Assembly: GCF_000516985.1 (NCBI RefSeq) | Contig: NW_006917095.1 | Location: forward strand, 2,999,095-3,063,094 | Source of the DNA: Pestalotiopsis fici W106-1 | Taxonomy: Eukaryota > Ascomycota > Sordariomycetes > Amphisphaeriales > Sporocadaceae | DNA length: 64,000 nucleotides | Reading direction: 5' to 3' | Position numbers and translations under genes: made by a program | Notes under the pieces: model-generated | What the model saw: the letters and a program-made list of their open reading frames with translations, nothing else | Database searches by the model: none | What the model was told of the DNA's origin: nothing | In this document: positions 13,012-25,211 of the stretch, in pieces | How positions within the stretch are numbered: position 1 is the stretch's first letter | Layout: the number at the start of each line of letters is the position of its first letter

Positions 13012-13844
13012 TTAACCCCCATGCAACGTGGAGACGAACAGGATATTGTCACCACTCTGAATCTCATAGGCTTCCTCGCCCTCCAGCTCCCAATCGGCGT
13101 CATTGATCAAGACCAGGATTCCCGGGCGCCTGGAAATGGTAACGTTAGCCTCACTTTGCAATTTTCTTCTCCTCCCTTTCCTCGACTTCCCCGGGCTGGA
13201 ACCCTGGGCCCCCATTGACAGGGCGAGTATATTAGCTTACAGCCATAAGGCCGAAACAAGCATACATACGGCCGCGCTCGCGACCACCGCACGGCTGGGG
13301 TGGTGGTGGTGGTTGTACTTGTAGTAAGTAGTAGTTCATCCACCCTCCTCCCTTGGCAACTTGAACCAGGGCCACGCTGGTACAGATGGTGAAAATTTGT
13401 ATGAACCTACAGGTGGTCGTCGAGGACAAAGAGCTCCTTGCGACTATCCTTCATCGTCTCACGACAGAGATGATCGATGAGAAAAGCAACAGTGGCTGGC
13501 TTGCCATCCTTGTCGACGGCGGGAATAGACAGCGAATGGCGACGCTCGTCTCCGAACAGCATCTCAAGCCCGCCACTGTATATATGAAAAAGTCAGTACA
13601 AACTAATGGGTAAAGATGACGACGACTGCTGTCATTTCCTCTTTAGGGTTTGAAAGACTCGAATTCTCTTCTGCCATACTCAGGGTATCCTTATGTGAAG
13701 TGATCCACTAGATGGAGGAGGATTGTCTATCGTGCATAAAATCATCAGACGGTCGACTTACGTGAACTCTACCACGAGGGAGATTGTGGGCTGTTCACTG
13801 ACGGCATCCACCACGTTCTGGGCTGTCTCGGCCTCGGAGCTCAT
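13012..13844 (-). CDS. urm1: Ubiquitin-related modifier 1 (Urm1)
   Basis: Exons, in coding order, are 13844-13762, 13575-13411 and 13129-13012, giving 121 residues. Donors are GTAAGT and GTAGGT, and acceptors ACAG and CCAG. The product is a small beta-grasp protein ending in the family's invariant C-terminal Gly-Gly (final residues STLHGG), with the conserved stretch [17 protein letters not shown] before it. In yeast, Urm1 is adenylylated and thiocarboxylated at that glycine by Uba4, supplies sulfur for 2-thiolation of wobble uridine in tRNA Lys/Glu/Gln, and can be conjugated to proteins. The fungal protein is somewhat longer than yeast Urm1 (99 residues), mainly at the N-terminus. No Uba4 or Ncs partner lies in the window. 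The multi-exon structure explains why no single frame shows the whole protein. Confidence 0.93.
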
Positions 13845-16405
13845 GCTGCCACGAGTTGCTGCTAAGCGGGTAGATGGATAGGTAGGTAGGGGTCCCTGAA
13901 TCGTCCGCCCGTCTGTCTGTAAGTGTGTCTGGCGCGTGCCCCAGCTCTTCTCTCGTTGAAAGGCTGCCTGTTGCTGCTAGCTGCTTGCTGCTGGGCCAGC
14001 CTGTATCAAGACATGCAAGGTGTCAAACGAGAAAAAAAAGCTTGTGGCTTGTTCTGCCGCGGGCTGATGACAGAATCTGTGTCCAGGGTCCCTCTCTCGC
14101 TGAAACTGGCTGCTGTCCCTATGAAGTGTGATGCGATGCGGCGCGGATGCGGAATATTTTGACAGGGCTGTTGGGTTTCCATCAAAACTTCAGCAGAGTT
14201 CTTTCAAATTGGAGTTGGGGGTGTGTAGTGGTCCCCACAGTTGGTGGAAGTAGTGTACTGACTACAGCGAACAGGCAACAAAACCTTAGTACCTTGAGCT
14301 GGCACTGGCAGGCAAGGCGTGCACATGTCTGGTACCTCGATCCGTGGCCTCAAGCTAGTAGATACCTTATGTACACTACATTAGGCAGTAGGTAATGTAG
14401 GGACTGGGGCCCGTGCATGGCGATATGGCTGATAATGTAAGTACATCATCATAGCTGTAGCCGCCGCAGCTCTACTTTGCACCCCGATTCGTCAAGGCAA
14501 AAACAGAACTCAACAGGTAACTGAATGGAGTACATAATTGGCGAGTGTATGTATTGCACGCATGCAATGTATAGAATGTCATGTCTACTATAATCATCAT
14601 GGCACATGTGTAGTAGATATGCTATGCAATGCAGCCCAGCGTTTACTCATCGCACACCTGCCTAGGTACGGATGCTAATGTACATACATTACCTGGTGAA
14701 CCTAGCAGTTGCAGCGCAGCGCAGCAATCGCAAACCAACCCTGAAGCGAGAGAGGATCCAGATTGCGACCAAGATGCACTGGATAGGCATGAAAAAACTG
14801 TCCGGCGCGGCGTTTTGTCAGGGGAAAGAAGATTGACCAGATACTGAAAAAAGAAACTCCATACATTCAATCAAGACAAGTATAAATGTCGGTTCCACGT
14901 TCAAGAACAATTTTTAAGGTTTCCGGATGCATCTTCCGCGGGTGACACAGCAGAAAAACCAGCCGGAGTGCATCAATGACTTGTTGCCTTTCGCTCCAAC
15001 CAAAGAACCGCCCAGATGTCTGTTTCTTCTTCTCGTCCCCTTAACCCTCCAATCCCGTATTCGCTGAACTGGGGGTCATCATGATTTGGCCTGCCATTGA
15101 ACCTGCTCCTTTGACCCTCCTCCTCCCCCTCCCCTGGTCCAGTCCTCCGGCGTTAAACACCCCCAGAGAACCTGTTCATGCATTCAGTATCTTTGACTAT
15201 TTTCCTGCCTATACGAACTATCTTGGTACATACCCAGCATACAAGAGATCCAGTCGGCAGCATTCTTTTCAATCTAAAAGTGGGCGTTCTCTGAGTTGCT
15301 GCGTCCTGTACACTACAGTAGTATGTATGCATGTGCAAACTCCATAACCGCCCTCTTGGTCGATCCTCGAAATCTCTCCATGGCATCGTGAATGCTGCAA
15401 GCACTGGGTCCCCTGGCTCGACTCTACTTTCATGTAGGGAGAGAGGGGTGGGGAGCTAGCTTGACGCCGAGTGGTCGGGCTGGGTCAGTAAAGTAGGTAG
15501 TATTGGGCCTTGTCCCATCAGTGCTGTCCTGTCTGCTGCTGTCGACCTTCGTCATTCGGTAGCAAGGTCTCAAGGGCTCTCCCCGAGTACCATACATATA
15601 TCGGCCGGCAATGTTTCAATCGTACCTCAACACGTCGCAATCTGATTTGATCGTCTGCTGCACGACAGCCTATGATATGTGAAAGAATTCAAGCCCCCCT
15701 CTCAGACACGAGTTCACCGCTGCTTTCCAAAAGGCATCATCATACAGTGTCACGGTCAATCTGCTGTGTTTTCCTGGCTCTCACTCCATGTCTCTGCTTC
15801 TTGGACTCGCCTCTGATAATGTATTCTGACGTGCTGCCGCATACGGGCCCCCCGCGGGCGATGCTAGTCTGCCGAATCCGTCGCACCGGCCTTGTGCTCC
15901 GCTCGGTGTGCCGTTTTCTCTGCACCGTACATGATCATGAACGGGAGTGAGCCAGTTGGCTGGAACGTTCGCGCAAGAGTATGGAGCTGCAAGTTCATGC
16001 CCAGGGGTGCGCAGTTCCATCAGGCCTCGAAGCAGGTACATCGAATCCGTGTACTGAGAATCAATCCACATGTACTGCCCACCGACACACGCATCCATTC
16101 AATTGAATGAACAAAATATGCACTGTATCGAAGTTGATCTAACCCAGAAGCAAGAATCCATAAGGTAGATTATAGTTCTACTACATCACTAACCAGTGAC
16201 AAGACTAGTAATGAAGCCTCTGGAATATGGAACAAGACAAAAGCAACGCTGGTCCGCAAACAATAATCCCAATCGCCCCAAAGAATGAGGCTCCGCTACA
16301 TGGCCAACAGGTCAACTTATCCTCTGCGTAATTCATTGCCTGGCCTTTCTACATGTGTGCCACCTTCAGCCTTGCGTCCGGGGAGGTTCCTCCATGTTTC
16401 GAATA
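13845..16405. other. Intergenic, no supported gene
   Basis: The part next to 13845 is probably the URM1 promoter. The remainder has only short frames without domains, and some TACATG-rich low-complexity sequence at 14400-14640. The 3' end may hold a last small exon of the minus-strand gene to the right: a GTATGT donor lies just inside that gene's final frame and a TGTAG acceptor lies near 16345. Confidence 0.4.
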
Positions 16406-17320
16406 TCAACGGAACATACCAAGGCCAACCTCGTTCATGTTTGGAGCCTGGCCAATTTGGAGTGCCGTCAGTCGTCCGAGCAGTCCTGTGAGTTTTGGCA
16501 AGATGAACAATTTTAAGTGATCACAGTTGAACCCTTGGGGCACTCTCTCATTGAACAAGGCGATGTCCCGCCTCACAAGACCGATCAATTTCGCGATTCT
16601 TCCTTGATTCCAAAATTGTTGGTATCCCAAGGTATCGCCGGAAAAGTCAAAAGCCTCTGGCCGCACGATGGCGATTGGCGTCAAGAAGTCGTAGAGGTGG
16701 TTATGGCACTTGGATGTAAAATATAAGTATGCAAACTCCCTTGTTGGTAAAGATGGTCTCTCAGTGCCTGCGTACGCCCTGTTAAGTTCGTCGGCTATGT
16801 TGTTTTCGTGGAAAAACCGTTCCTAGAATTTTCTCCAGAAAGAAAAGGGTATCTTGAGGTGATAAAGTGGGCTTCTCAAAGCGACATCAATACTTGGTAC
16901 AGAATTGGAATGAGGGTGCGATGCTGATGCTGATGATGCTGATGATGGCAAGGTCTCCGTGTATCTGCACAGCCAAGCGTAGCGAAACATGTGAAAAATG
17001 TTCATATCATAGCTGAATCTATCGAGGAGCTCAGTGCCATGGGAAGTAGAGATGTCGCGCCAAAGTGAATGTATTATGTTAAAGTATTCCTCATCCGACA
17101 TCAGTGCATCAGTCGGGGGTTGGGGTGGTTCCTCGGACGTAGTAGTTCCTCGGGCCATACCACTGCCATCGCTGCTTTCGGAGGTGATGAGCTTCTTGAA
17201 ATCAGCCATCAGATCCACCCATTCCCCATCATCGGGTACTGATTTTTCCTGAGACGACTCGATGTCGTTGGGTACCATGACCCATTCGTCATTTTCGGAT
17301 TCTGGCTGGTTGGAGGCCAT
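16406..17320 (-). CDS. Hypothetical protein, probable intron over an in-frame stop
   Basis: Two open stretches in the same frame, 17320-16826 and 16822-16406, are separated only by a TAG at 16825-16823. The bases around it read TTCTAG followed by GAA, a good splice acceptor. A phase-0 GTACCA donor at 16900 would remove a 78-nt intron and join 17320-16901 to 16822-16406 (278 residues). The N-terminal half is acidic with repeated EW(V/M) motifs. The second half is mixed alpha-helical in character and looks clearly coding (for example QFWNQGRIAKLIGLVRR). The end may also be spliced: GTATGT occurs before the final stop, and an acceptor near 16345 would replace the last residues with a short tail. 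No family is recognised. The alternative is a real premature stop (C-to-T of a Gln codon) in a decaying gene. Confidence 0.55.
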
Positions 17321-18062
17321 GGCTAGATCCTGTAATCTTTACAGAAACAGACTCTTTCGTGTGAGGAATTGCTGACAAGAATGGAAACGAATTACTTTTC
17401 TGGGAAAAGATGAATGAATTCCTGAATGGTAGCAAGAACTGATGGAGCACTGAAATAATGTAAACAAATTTGGTTGAGGATGAAAGAGGGAGAAGAGGAA
17501 GAGGGACACTGGGACGACCGTGGGGATTTTGAAGGCTTCGAAAGTGCTTGGAGCTAAGGTGAACGAGAGGGAAGGTACCGAGGAAGCTATCAGTCGTGGA
17601 TTACAGCACATGTTCCCCTGACGAGGCAAGAATCGTCAGCACTCTCTAGAACATAAATGGAGAGAAAAGGCGATTCAAACGTGCAAGATCGTTTCGGAGG
17701 AGGCGGTCCTACCGTGAGCTTGTCGACCTCATGCCTTCTTCATATCACCAATACCTGGCTCAAGTCAGCGTTATTCACGGAAGCTCTCACCCAGCAGGAT
17801 GTGTTGTTTGATTGTCTCCTCCTTGATGGTTACTGGAAAGTACTGCTTGCAGCTCCTGGAAAGGACTCATTAGTGCACGATGTCGCTCGTGACTGTCGCT
17901 ACAGTGATTGTCCGTTTCTTCCCAGATTAATATTACCAATTGATTGCCACATTCTAGTCAAAATAGTTGGACTCGACAGTAGACCATAAAGATAAACCTG
18001 GGCCAAACTGAGAATATGTTGTAGCTCAACCTCTTCAAAAATGTGACCAGAAGTATCGTTCA
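17321..18062. other. Intergenic, no supported gene
   Basis: This is likely the promoter and leader of the minus-strand gene ending at 17320. Weak frames on both strands at 17657-18111 overlap each other and cannot be chained by convincing splice sites. Confidence 0.4.
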
Positions 18063-18290
18063 GACCGATCGTTGACAGCATGAGAGCATGAAGATGAATC
18101 GTTTGATCCAAGCAGAGATCGTATCACGAGCTATTACGATTGGGAAGACGGTTGTGCTGAATTGAAGATACACAATGAACAAGCTCACCACAACAACTTC
18201 CGGGACCCTACAAAAATGCGGCCTATGATCAATTCACTACAGGGCGCCATCTCAGAACAGCTCGATCGAACATTGATCATCGCCAATGTG
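18063..18290 (+). pseudogene. Coding-like fragment, possible exon or gene relic
   Basis: A plus-strand frame reads with protein-like composition from the HEDESFDP region (about 18086) through SYYDWEDGCAELKIHN and DPTKMRPMINSLQG to ISEQLDRTLIIANVTV, ending at a stop in GTG TAA at about 18298. About 25 nt further on, a second coding-like frame (EFESDSPLRLQICLVEIKDA) follows at about 18325-18388. A GTAAGT overlaps the first stop, but the implied intron would be too short for a fungal spliceosome. It may be a multi-exon gene I cannot resolve or a frame-shifted relic. No family is recognised, and the boundaries are approximate. Confidence 0.3.
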
Positions 18291-18861
18291 ACAGTGTAAG
18301 TCAAGGTTCCAATTCTCAAGAGAGTTTGAGTCCGACTCTCCTCTGCGATTGCAAATCTGCCTCGTGGAGATCAAAGACGCCTGCTGAACTAGACATCTTT
18401 CAACAAAAACAATGTGTAAGAGGCCGCTAATATCAAGTATTTACCTGTCTTGAGCCACTCCACCAACTCCAAGGCTGCAGTATCCGAAAAACTTCTCTGG
18501 GGTAGTCAATATTCGAGGCTTGTGAAAGGCGAATATGGTGACAAATACACTCATTCAACGTCGTTACTCACGTTGCATGTTTCCCAGTAATTTGACACCA
18601 ATGACAAGCGCCACCCAACCATGAGCTGCCCAAAACCAGGTTGCGCGAGTATAAAGTATCATCTTCTTCTTCGCAATGAATCACGCAAGAGAAGTGCATG
18701 GCACAAGAGCTTAGCTAGTTCTCATTGACATGGCAAGTGTAGATCCACATCCTTGACACATCATGCATTTGAAATTGAAGAGACCCAGTACGCAGGTCTA
18801 TCTTTATATTTATTTAAATCAAGCCCAATGTACATCATGATCCAAATGGTCGTTGCGCCAT

Positions 18862-19660
18862 CTATGCCTTCACCTTGCCGTAGCCAGCCTGCACCAGAAT
18901 CCTAACATACCAGCCATGAAGAAACGTAATCTTGGGCGGCACCGTGTGCTCGGCGTCAGCCGGGAACTCGCCGGCGCTGTTGAACAGGGCCGACTTGAGA
19001 CTCAGAACGGCCTCCTGCTTCTCGCGGTCGATGCGGGCACTGATGAGAATGAGACCGTCCGAGTTGCGCAGGCCCGGGTTGAGGAGCGGCGAGCCACCGC
19101 ACCGGATGGCGATCTGGTTGCCCGAGTTCTCAACAACCTCAAAGTGATTGGCGATGGGCAGACCCTCCTCGTACTTGGACTCGGCCAGCTCCGAGGTCGT
19201 CCAGATGTGGTGCTCCGAGCCGGGTGGAGCGTCGTAGCGCTTTTGCAGCTTACTTTGCGGCCAGAACCCTACAGACTCGGCGTCAGCAATTGTGTAACAT
19301 GAAGAGTGTATCGGTAGGAACGCCTCCAAACATAGGTATCCGGCATTTAAAGGAATCTCATCTCATACCCCATCGACCCCATATACCACGGCAGAACTCG
19401 AGCGTCAAGGCCTCCTCGTTATCCCGCAAGTCTGGGCGAATCTTGCGCAGGGGCACGCGCTTGATGCAATCATCAATAAGAGCCGGGTTGCTCTTGGGAT
19501 TGTACTTCGTGTACGTCTTGGTCTTGAACCACGGGTCACTCTTGGTCAGGTCGACCAATGTGGTGCCAGACGCGAGATAGGCCATGCCCGCGCCTACACT
19601 GGCCACGCCACCCGTGAAGCCCAACACTCCGAGTCTCACTGCGAATCGAATGATACCCAT
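18862..19660 (-). CDS. Conserved-looking hypothetical protein with N-terminal hydrophobic segment
   Basis: Exons 19660-19369 and 19268-18862 are joined by a phase-1 intron (GTATGA donor, TGTAG acceptor) to give 232 residues. The ATG at 19660 is preferred over the upstream in-frame ATG at 19801 because the protein then begins directly with a hydrophobic Gly/Ala-rich segment (about residues 2-32, containing GFTGGVASVGAGMAYLAS). That segment is suited to a membrane anchor or a mitochondrial/ER targeting region. The remainder is soluble: a Lys/Asp-rich stretch (DPWFKTKTYTKYNPKSNP) and a C-terminal beta-rich domain with HFEVVE and RNSDGLILISARID. It looks like a conserved fungal protein of unknown function with a lumenal or matrix C-terminal domain. 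I do not recognise a named family. Confidence 0.8.
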
Positions 19661-22589
19661 GATTTTGATGGAGGAAATTAATGCTTGATACTTTGAAAGT
19701 AAACTCTCTCTCTTAGACGACCGTGTGAGTCTCCTCCCAATCGCCTCAATTGAGGTACTGAGCACGAGGCTAATGTGGGTCAAAAACGAGCTGATCCACA
19801 AACGGGGCTATGTACGTCACTATCGTCGTGGAGGAGCGTTCTCTGCCCTCAAGCGAGAGAAGTCTGTTAGTGCTCTACTTGCGCCGATAAGCTGCGGGAC
19901 GAACCGTCGCAATTTCAAAACCCGAATTCCCGACGCTGTCATTTTCTTGAACCGGCGTCCTTCGTGATAGTCGGCCCTCATGAGATGGAAACATCGTCGC
20001 ACGCTGGGCGTGATGCAACACACATCTCTGGACGGTATCAACAGTGAGTGCTTTGGCATCACCTAATAAGTATGCCACCTACCGACGGAACTGAGGCTGC
20101 GCAAATCTTGCAATGGCGGGCACAATCAGGGAAAATGCAGAGGCATTTTTGACCGCTGGATATTTCGTCAAAGTATCAATCCGCCATGAAAACCTGGCTA
20201 ACAAGAAATGACAAACAATCCACTGTCGCGTTTGATGACAGGAGCGAAAATAGTTTACTCAGGGCAACCCACGTCAGCTGTAGGTTCCCGCGTATGGAAC
20301 TGGTGGAACTTTCCAGTAGCCTTGCCAAACGTTCTCTTGCGGAGGCTTTGGCAACACGGCCTCTGCTCCACCCCTGGGACGCCGACTTCAGTGTCTCCGT
20401 ACGGGGGAAAAACAAAACATGGGCAGCAAAGAGCCCCGTCCCTCGTGTAGCACGAGCATATACACGCATTGGACTCTCCCAGCTCGGAAGCACCGTGTAT
20501 CGAACCACTTGGCGCCAATTATCACACGCGGAGAGCCATTTGCGCAGGGAAAGAAAAACAAGTGCCGCCTTGCCGGTAAGCCATCTTGAGCTGCATGTGT
20601 TTGTTGATATATGCAAGATCAGATGCAGGGATGTTTGGAGGCTGTGATCTATGGGATTCATGAAAAAAAGCCTTGGGTCTCGGTACTCGCCAACTCATCC
20701 CTGCCATCACCGACCCAACAGTCAAGTCACAGTAGCAGATGGAAACCGTGTGCGGCGCTCTGCGTCCTTGGATGCGTGGCTAGGCTATATTAAGGACAAG
20801 GTGCAAGGTTTGGGCCTTCGCCCTCCGAGCATATGGCACCAGCGTGGCATCCGTTGATCGATCTACGATTAGATTCTCGGTCGGTTAGATCCGAGACAGG
20901 TCAAGGAACGCTCGGTGATCCGGGAGCAAGTGGGAATTAACAGTGGTTGGGGTAGACTCAAACGACATATCAGCCTCTAAATCTTCCCCAGATTGTCACA
21001 TGGCAGATGGGCGCGCAAGTACGCAGTACTCAGGTCATGTATGGAGATGGCTTGTGAGGGGCCCCGAACTATGTGAGACTGTAGGGCTGTCGGCGCCAAT
21101 GTCTTGTCTTGATATGGGGAATGCTTGGTTTTTGGTATACGACGGTGGCCCTTGAAATAAGGTCAAAAGAGAGACTTTGGGATCCTTGGTAAAACACTAT
21201 GGTAAGTAGCCGTTGCAGTCTATTAAACGCTCCCGGTGAGCTTATTTGTTGGTCTTGATCTGGGGAGCCTGTCCAAAGGGCTATTGCCATTGATGCGCAA
21301 TGCACTGATAATCCAACATTCAAACGAGCTGTGTTGGAATGCCGCAGATGATGGAACGATACAGATGTGTAAAGTCGGATCAAATTGCCGAGTCGTAGTC
21401 TACCGCGTACGAAATGATCCTTCAACGGGATATTATTTTTGCTGCTGTTTCCACAGTATATTGCCCTTCGGCACATCTCATGAAGTGTGCATTTCGTCAT
21501 GCTGTATACTGAGCACGTTTAATTATTCAGCAATTCATTGATCTTCGTGTATGACACAGATCCAACGTCCAGACAAATCTGCAAATGTGGGTTTCAAGAT
21601 GATAGATTGTTTGTTGTTGTCAGGCACATGCAGAAATGACATCACAAGAGGAAATCGGAGGTCCCCGCCGAGGCTCAACAAAAGTTGCTCTTTGGATTGC
21701 AACCGACGATGGAGTCAAAAAAGCAGTAGGCAGGCAGGTGCAAAACATGGGCAATCAAGGCCGCGGCTGGCCGAAAAGGTGTCAGCTGAGGAAAATAAAT
21801 CAGGCTTGTCAGGATTGCGGACCAGAATCTCCGGTTACATGTTTCCTGGGCCACTGCTTTGCATCTTTCCGGTCGGTTGCCGGGTGCAGCTGGAAGGCAA
21901 AAGGGATCATCAAAGAACGATGACATGCCTACGCCCTGATCGACGCAGACACGACAGCAACTGCCCCTTGTTAGCGATATTCAGGATCTCGATCTGAAAT
22001 AGCATTCAGAGCAATGGAACTTGTCGCTAGGCCGGTCCAGAGCTCATGAGGGGCGACGGCTCGGCACTATACCCCACGCTGAAACCGAATGGTGATGTCA
22101 TGAGCTAGCCCTAAACCGATAAGCATGATCTACTTTGCACCAATCCCGTTTCCCGGAACCATTGACAGCTCCCCGCCCGCTGCATGCAAGTCAGGCACCA
22201 TATTTGAGATTGCTCGAGCTTCTATCCATGTAGCAAGCTCAAGTCAGTCTGGTGTCTCCTGTCTTGTCTTGCCTGTCGCCCAGAGGCCATAGGTCTAGGC
22301 CGAGCTATTTGATTGCATAGGTGTTCAAATGTCTGGAACTGATCTAGTGTAATGCATGTACTCCATGGCAGGAGACCAAGCCGAAACAGAAGCAAATCTG
22401 TACATTGGTAGGGCTCATAGCTATTGAACACGAATAGGAGTTTTAGAATAGCCGTTGTGAATGCCTCGGCACCACAGGTGAATACCGATACCTTAGCAAT
22501 GGTGAATAACAATGGGGCAGATGTTTCAAGGTGAGATAAAGGGTGTGAATGTCAAACCCTCAACAAACAGTGGTGGTGGTGCGTAGACC

Positions 22590-22597
22590 TGACGTCA
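22590..22597. promoter_or_regulatory. CRE palindrome TGACGTCA
   Basis: A perfect 8-bp ATF/CREB site 734 bp upstream of the grg-1 start codon. In fungi such sites are bound by Atf1/Sko1-type bZIP proteins in stress responses. Function at this distance is inferred only. Confidence 0.4.
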
Positions 22598-22984
22598 CGG
22601 CTACATACCTCTGACATTTGCAACTCTAGCACATGTCCGGACAATCTCCATCACAAACGACTCGCAATCTTACCGACCTTGTATGGAGTGGCGGCAACTG
22701 TGGCACATTGCATGTATTCGACGCCCGATAGTCGTATCCACAAGGCTTGAGAGAGGGGCTGGAGGGGCAATAGCTTGTCCCCCAAGCCCAGTTCCATCCG
22801 TTGTACTGTGTATGTAGTCCATCGTGTGCTATTCAGCCTAGATTGCCCCGTGCTGGTCTTTGCCCATTCGTCAGCCCGGAGCAAATGGGCCACTCTTCTG
22901 CCTCATCCAAGGTTCATGTTGGACAAAGGGAAACTGCACATAGAGAAAATGACGTAACTCTCTCTTTACCATGTGACTGCAATC

Positions 22985-22990
22985 GCGGGG
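22985..22990 (+). promoter_or_regulatory. CreA/Cre1-type site GCGGGG
   Basis: The hexamer fits the SYGGRG consensus for the carbon-catabolite repressor CreA, 339 bp upstream of the grg-1 start. It is a plausible repressor site because the gene family is glucose-repressed, but a six-base match occurs often by chance. Confidence 0.4.
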
Positions 22991-23323
22991 CCCTTTGCTA
23001 GGTGGTGCATGAGAAAAGCTACTAGGCAAGTACGCAAGCAGCAACCAAGCAGCCGTGATGTACCTTCACAGGTCTATGATGCTGCAAGTGTACCTCAGCC
23101 AGCCAAGCCCCATCCAAAGCTCAAAGGCACGTAGACAAGCTTCAAGGCAGCTCTTGCTCTTGCCAAACAAACAACCATCACAGCTCCCCAATTGAATACT
23201 TAAACTCCCAAACCTCCCACCTCTAGCATTCTTTTTTTCTTCTCTCATCATCATCAACACAATCCTCAAGTCTCAATCAAACAACTTCACAAAACCAAAC
23301 CAAAACCCCAAACCACCATCACA

Positions 23324-23602
23324 ATGGACAAGATCAACAACGCCGCCAACTACGTCGCTGACACCGTCAAGGGTATGTGACACTTACACCTCCAACAACC
23401 CCTTCCATTCCACGAGACTAACATATCATTTTCAGGTGCCACCTCTACCGGTTCCAAGGAGGCCAACAAGCAGGTCGCCAAGGACGGCAACGCTGACCTC
23501 AGCACCCGTCTGAGCGCTGGCAAGGACGCCATCGGCGACAAGGTCGACGAGCAGAAGCACAACGCCTCTGCTGACGTCCACAAGGAGGCTGCCAAGCACT
23601 AA
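23324..23602 (+). CDS. grg-1: Glucose-repressible protein Grg1 (CCG-1 family)
   Basis: Exons 23324-23372 and 23436-23602 give 71 residues, the same length as Neurospora GRG-1/CCG-1. The phase-1 intron has a GTATGT donor, a CTAAC branch site and a TTCAG acceptor. The protein is small, charged and repeat-like, beginning MDKINNAANYVADTVKG. Alternating Lys/Glu/Asp/Ala segments follow (SKEANKQVAKDG, KVDEQKHNASADVHKEAAKH) without any hydrophobic core, as in the family. Family members are abundant transcripts induced on glucose depletion, by stress and by the clock; the biochemical function is unknown. The upstream DNA is CT/CA-rich, typical of strongly expressed fungal genes, and carries CRE and CreA-like motifs. 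Confidence 0.95.
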
Positions 23603-24733
23603 ATGCACCTCTTCTCTCTCCTACTCTTCAACATAAGCGTACGATGGAATGACTGGCATGAATTTTTATGGGCGCTGGATCATGGAACATTAATATGAAA
23701 GCATGGGATGGTTTCACGATGTGTCCTCAGTGGCAAGGCATAGATACCCCAAGACCTCGGTAGTCTAAATACACCAGCCTTTGCAAACCCACAACCATAT
23801 CTTTGATGCGTGATACCATAGGTTGAGTCGAGAGTGACTAATATCTTTTTCGTTGCAACGATTGCCATAAATGGTACGTTTTGGTGGATGGTTAGTAATT
23901 TGGCATTGACAGCTTGGGGTTTGTCCGTTTGCAAAACAGCTTAGTTGGAAAGGGTTCGATCTGGATTGTCTGTTCGTTATGCTCAACATGACATTGGCAG
24001 GAACGTAATACCATTGGCAACTGTCCCAAGCTCCAGCACACGAGTAGTTCCTTTTGCTATGAATGACAAGCATGTACAATATACTAACTCCTCAGTGCCG
24101 GCCGATGCTGATGTGGTTTCCGCCAACGCCACATCCATCCCTTCCCATGAGGTCGATATTGAATAGACCATTGTACCATGACATGTTCAAAGCGTTCAAG
24201 AACTAATGAAGCTTGCAGGTAGAAGTCTACCTGGGTTCGTCAAAGATTATCCCCAATTGCTTAACTATTGTGTTGGCCAACTTGCAGCGATGGTGAATTC
24301 GTCCTCCAATATTGTCCAAGACTCGAGAAGTTCACGATCAGGTCTCTTGAATGTGGGGCAATCCGACCGCGACTCAGCTGTGCGGATTTATATTAATCCC
24401 GAGGTTGTCGCGTACCATGTATGGAACTGAGGTCCACCGCCATGAACGTACCTCAAGCTCAAGACCCTCGCGGGGCGACAAAACTCGACGGCCGGGGCCA
24501 GGTGAAGGCCTCGAAGGTGGTGGTGCTGGAAGCGGAAATGAGTGGGTCCATGTCTTGACGGGCGACCAACCATGTCCAAAGTGGCTCGTGCGACTATTCC
24601 AATGAGTGGCTGATTGTGGAATTTTGCCCACAGAAATCACAATTTCCAGCCAGCACGGAAATTCGCTTCTCTTTCGACGAAATTTTGAGACTTCACTTCC
24701 AGAACCCCCACGACAACCCAAAACACCGTCAAA
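23603..24733. other. Intergenic between grg-1 and the eL38 gene
   Basis: This holds the grg-1 3' flank and eL38 promoter. Frames of 60-130 residues occur on both strands but lack domains and overlap one another. Confidence 0.5.
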
Positions 24734-25211
24734 ATGCCTAAGGAGATCGGAGACATCAAGCAGGTATGTCAAAATGCTCTCCCATGATTTTTCTCTGCTT
24801 GAAATTGTGTGCTAACATTGCGTTTCTGTTTCTAGTTCATTGAGATCTGCCGCCGCAAGGACGCCCAGTGTACGTTTTGATACGAATAAGGGAGACGAGA
24901 GGCAACTTTTGGCGCTCAACGAGAGGACGATGGAATCCGGCGCTGACATTTGAACCCCATAACAGCCGCGCGCATCAAGAAGAGCAAGGGCACCAACCTG
25001 TCCAAGTTCAAGGTCCGCTGCTCGCGCAACCTGTACACCTTGGTTGTCAAGGACTCCGACAAGGCCGAGAAGCTCAAGCAGTCTCTTCCTCCTAGTACGA
25101 TACATCCCCATGCGTTCGTTGCAGTCGGGTCGCATACTAACTCAGACGTCCACAGACTTGCAGATCAAGGAGGTCGGCAAGAAGAACAAGAAGGGCCAGC
25201 ACACCGCATAA
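24734..25211 (+). CDS. rpl38: 60S ribosomal protein eL38
   Basis: Four exons, 24734-24763, 24836-24869, 24966-25094 and 25156-25211, give 82 residues. The very short first two exons and dense introns are typical of fungal ribosomal-protein genes. The assembled protein starts [20 protein letters not shown], continues [25 protein letters not shown] and ends [16 protein letters not shown], matching the eL38 family end to end. It is a small basic component of the large ribosomal subunit. Acceptor choice in the last intron (ACAG before ACTTG) restores the conserved NLQIKEV. Constitutive, growth-linked expression is expected from the family. Confidence 0.95.

Larger units (their letters stand above)
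19661..23323. other. Intergenic, no supported gene; grg-1 promoter at right end
   Basis: Frames such as 20176-20661 (minus) and 20186-20647 (plus) are mutually overlapping antisense frames without domains. Nothing convincing spans 20.7-22.5 kb. The last 800 bp form the presumed promoter of the GRG-1 family gene and contain a palindromic CRE and a CreA-type site (separate entries). Confidence 0.45.

Noticed and set aside
20176..20661. 161-codon minus and 153-codon plus frames
   Set aside because: Fully overlapping antisense pair; neither has family features.
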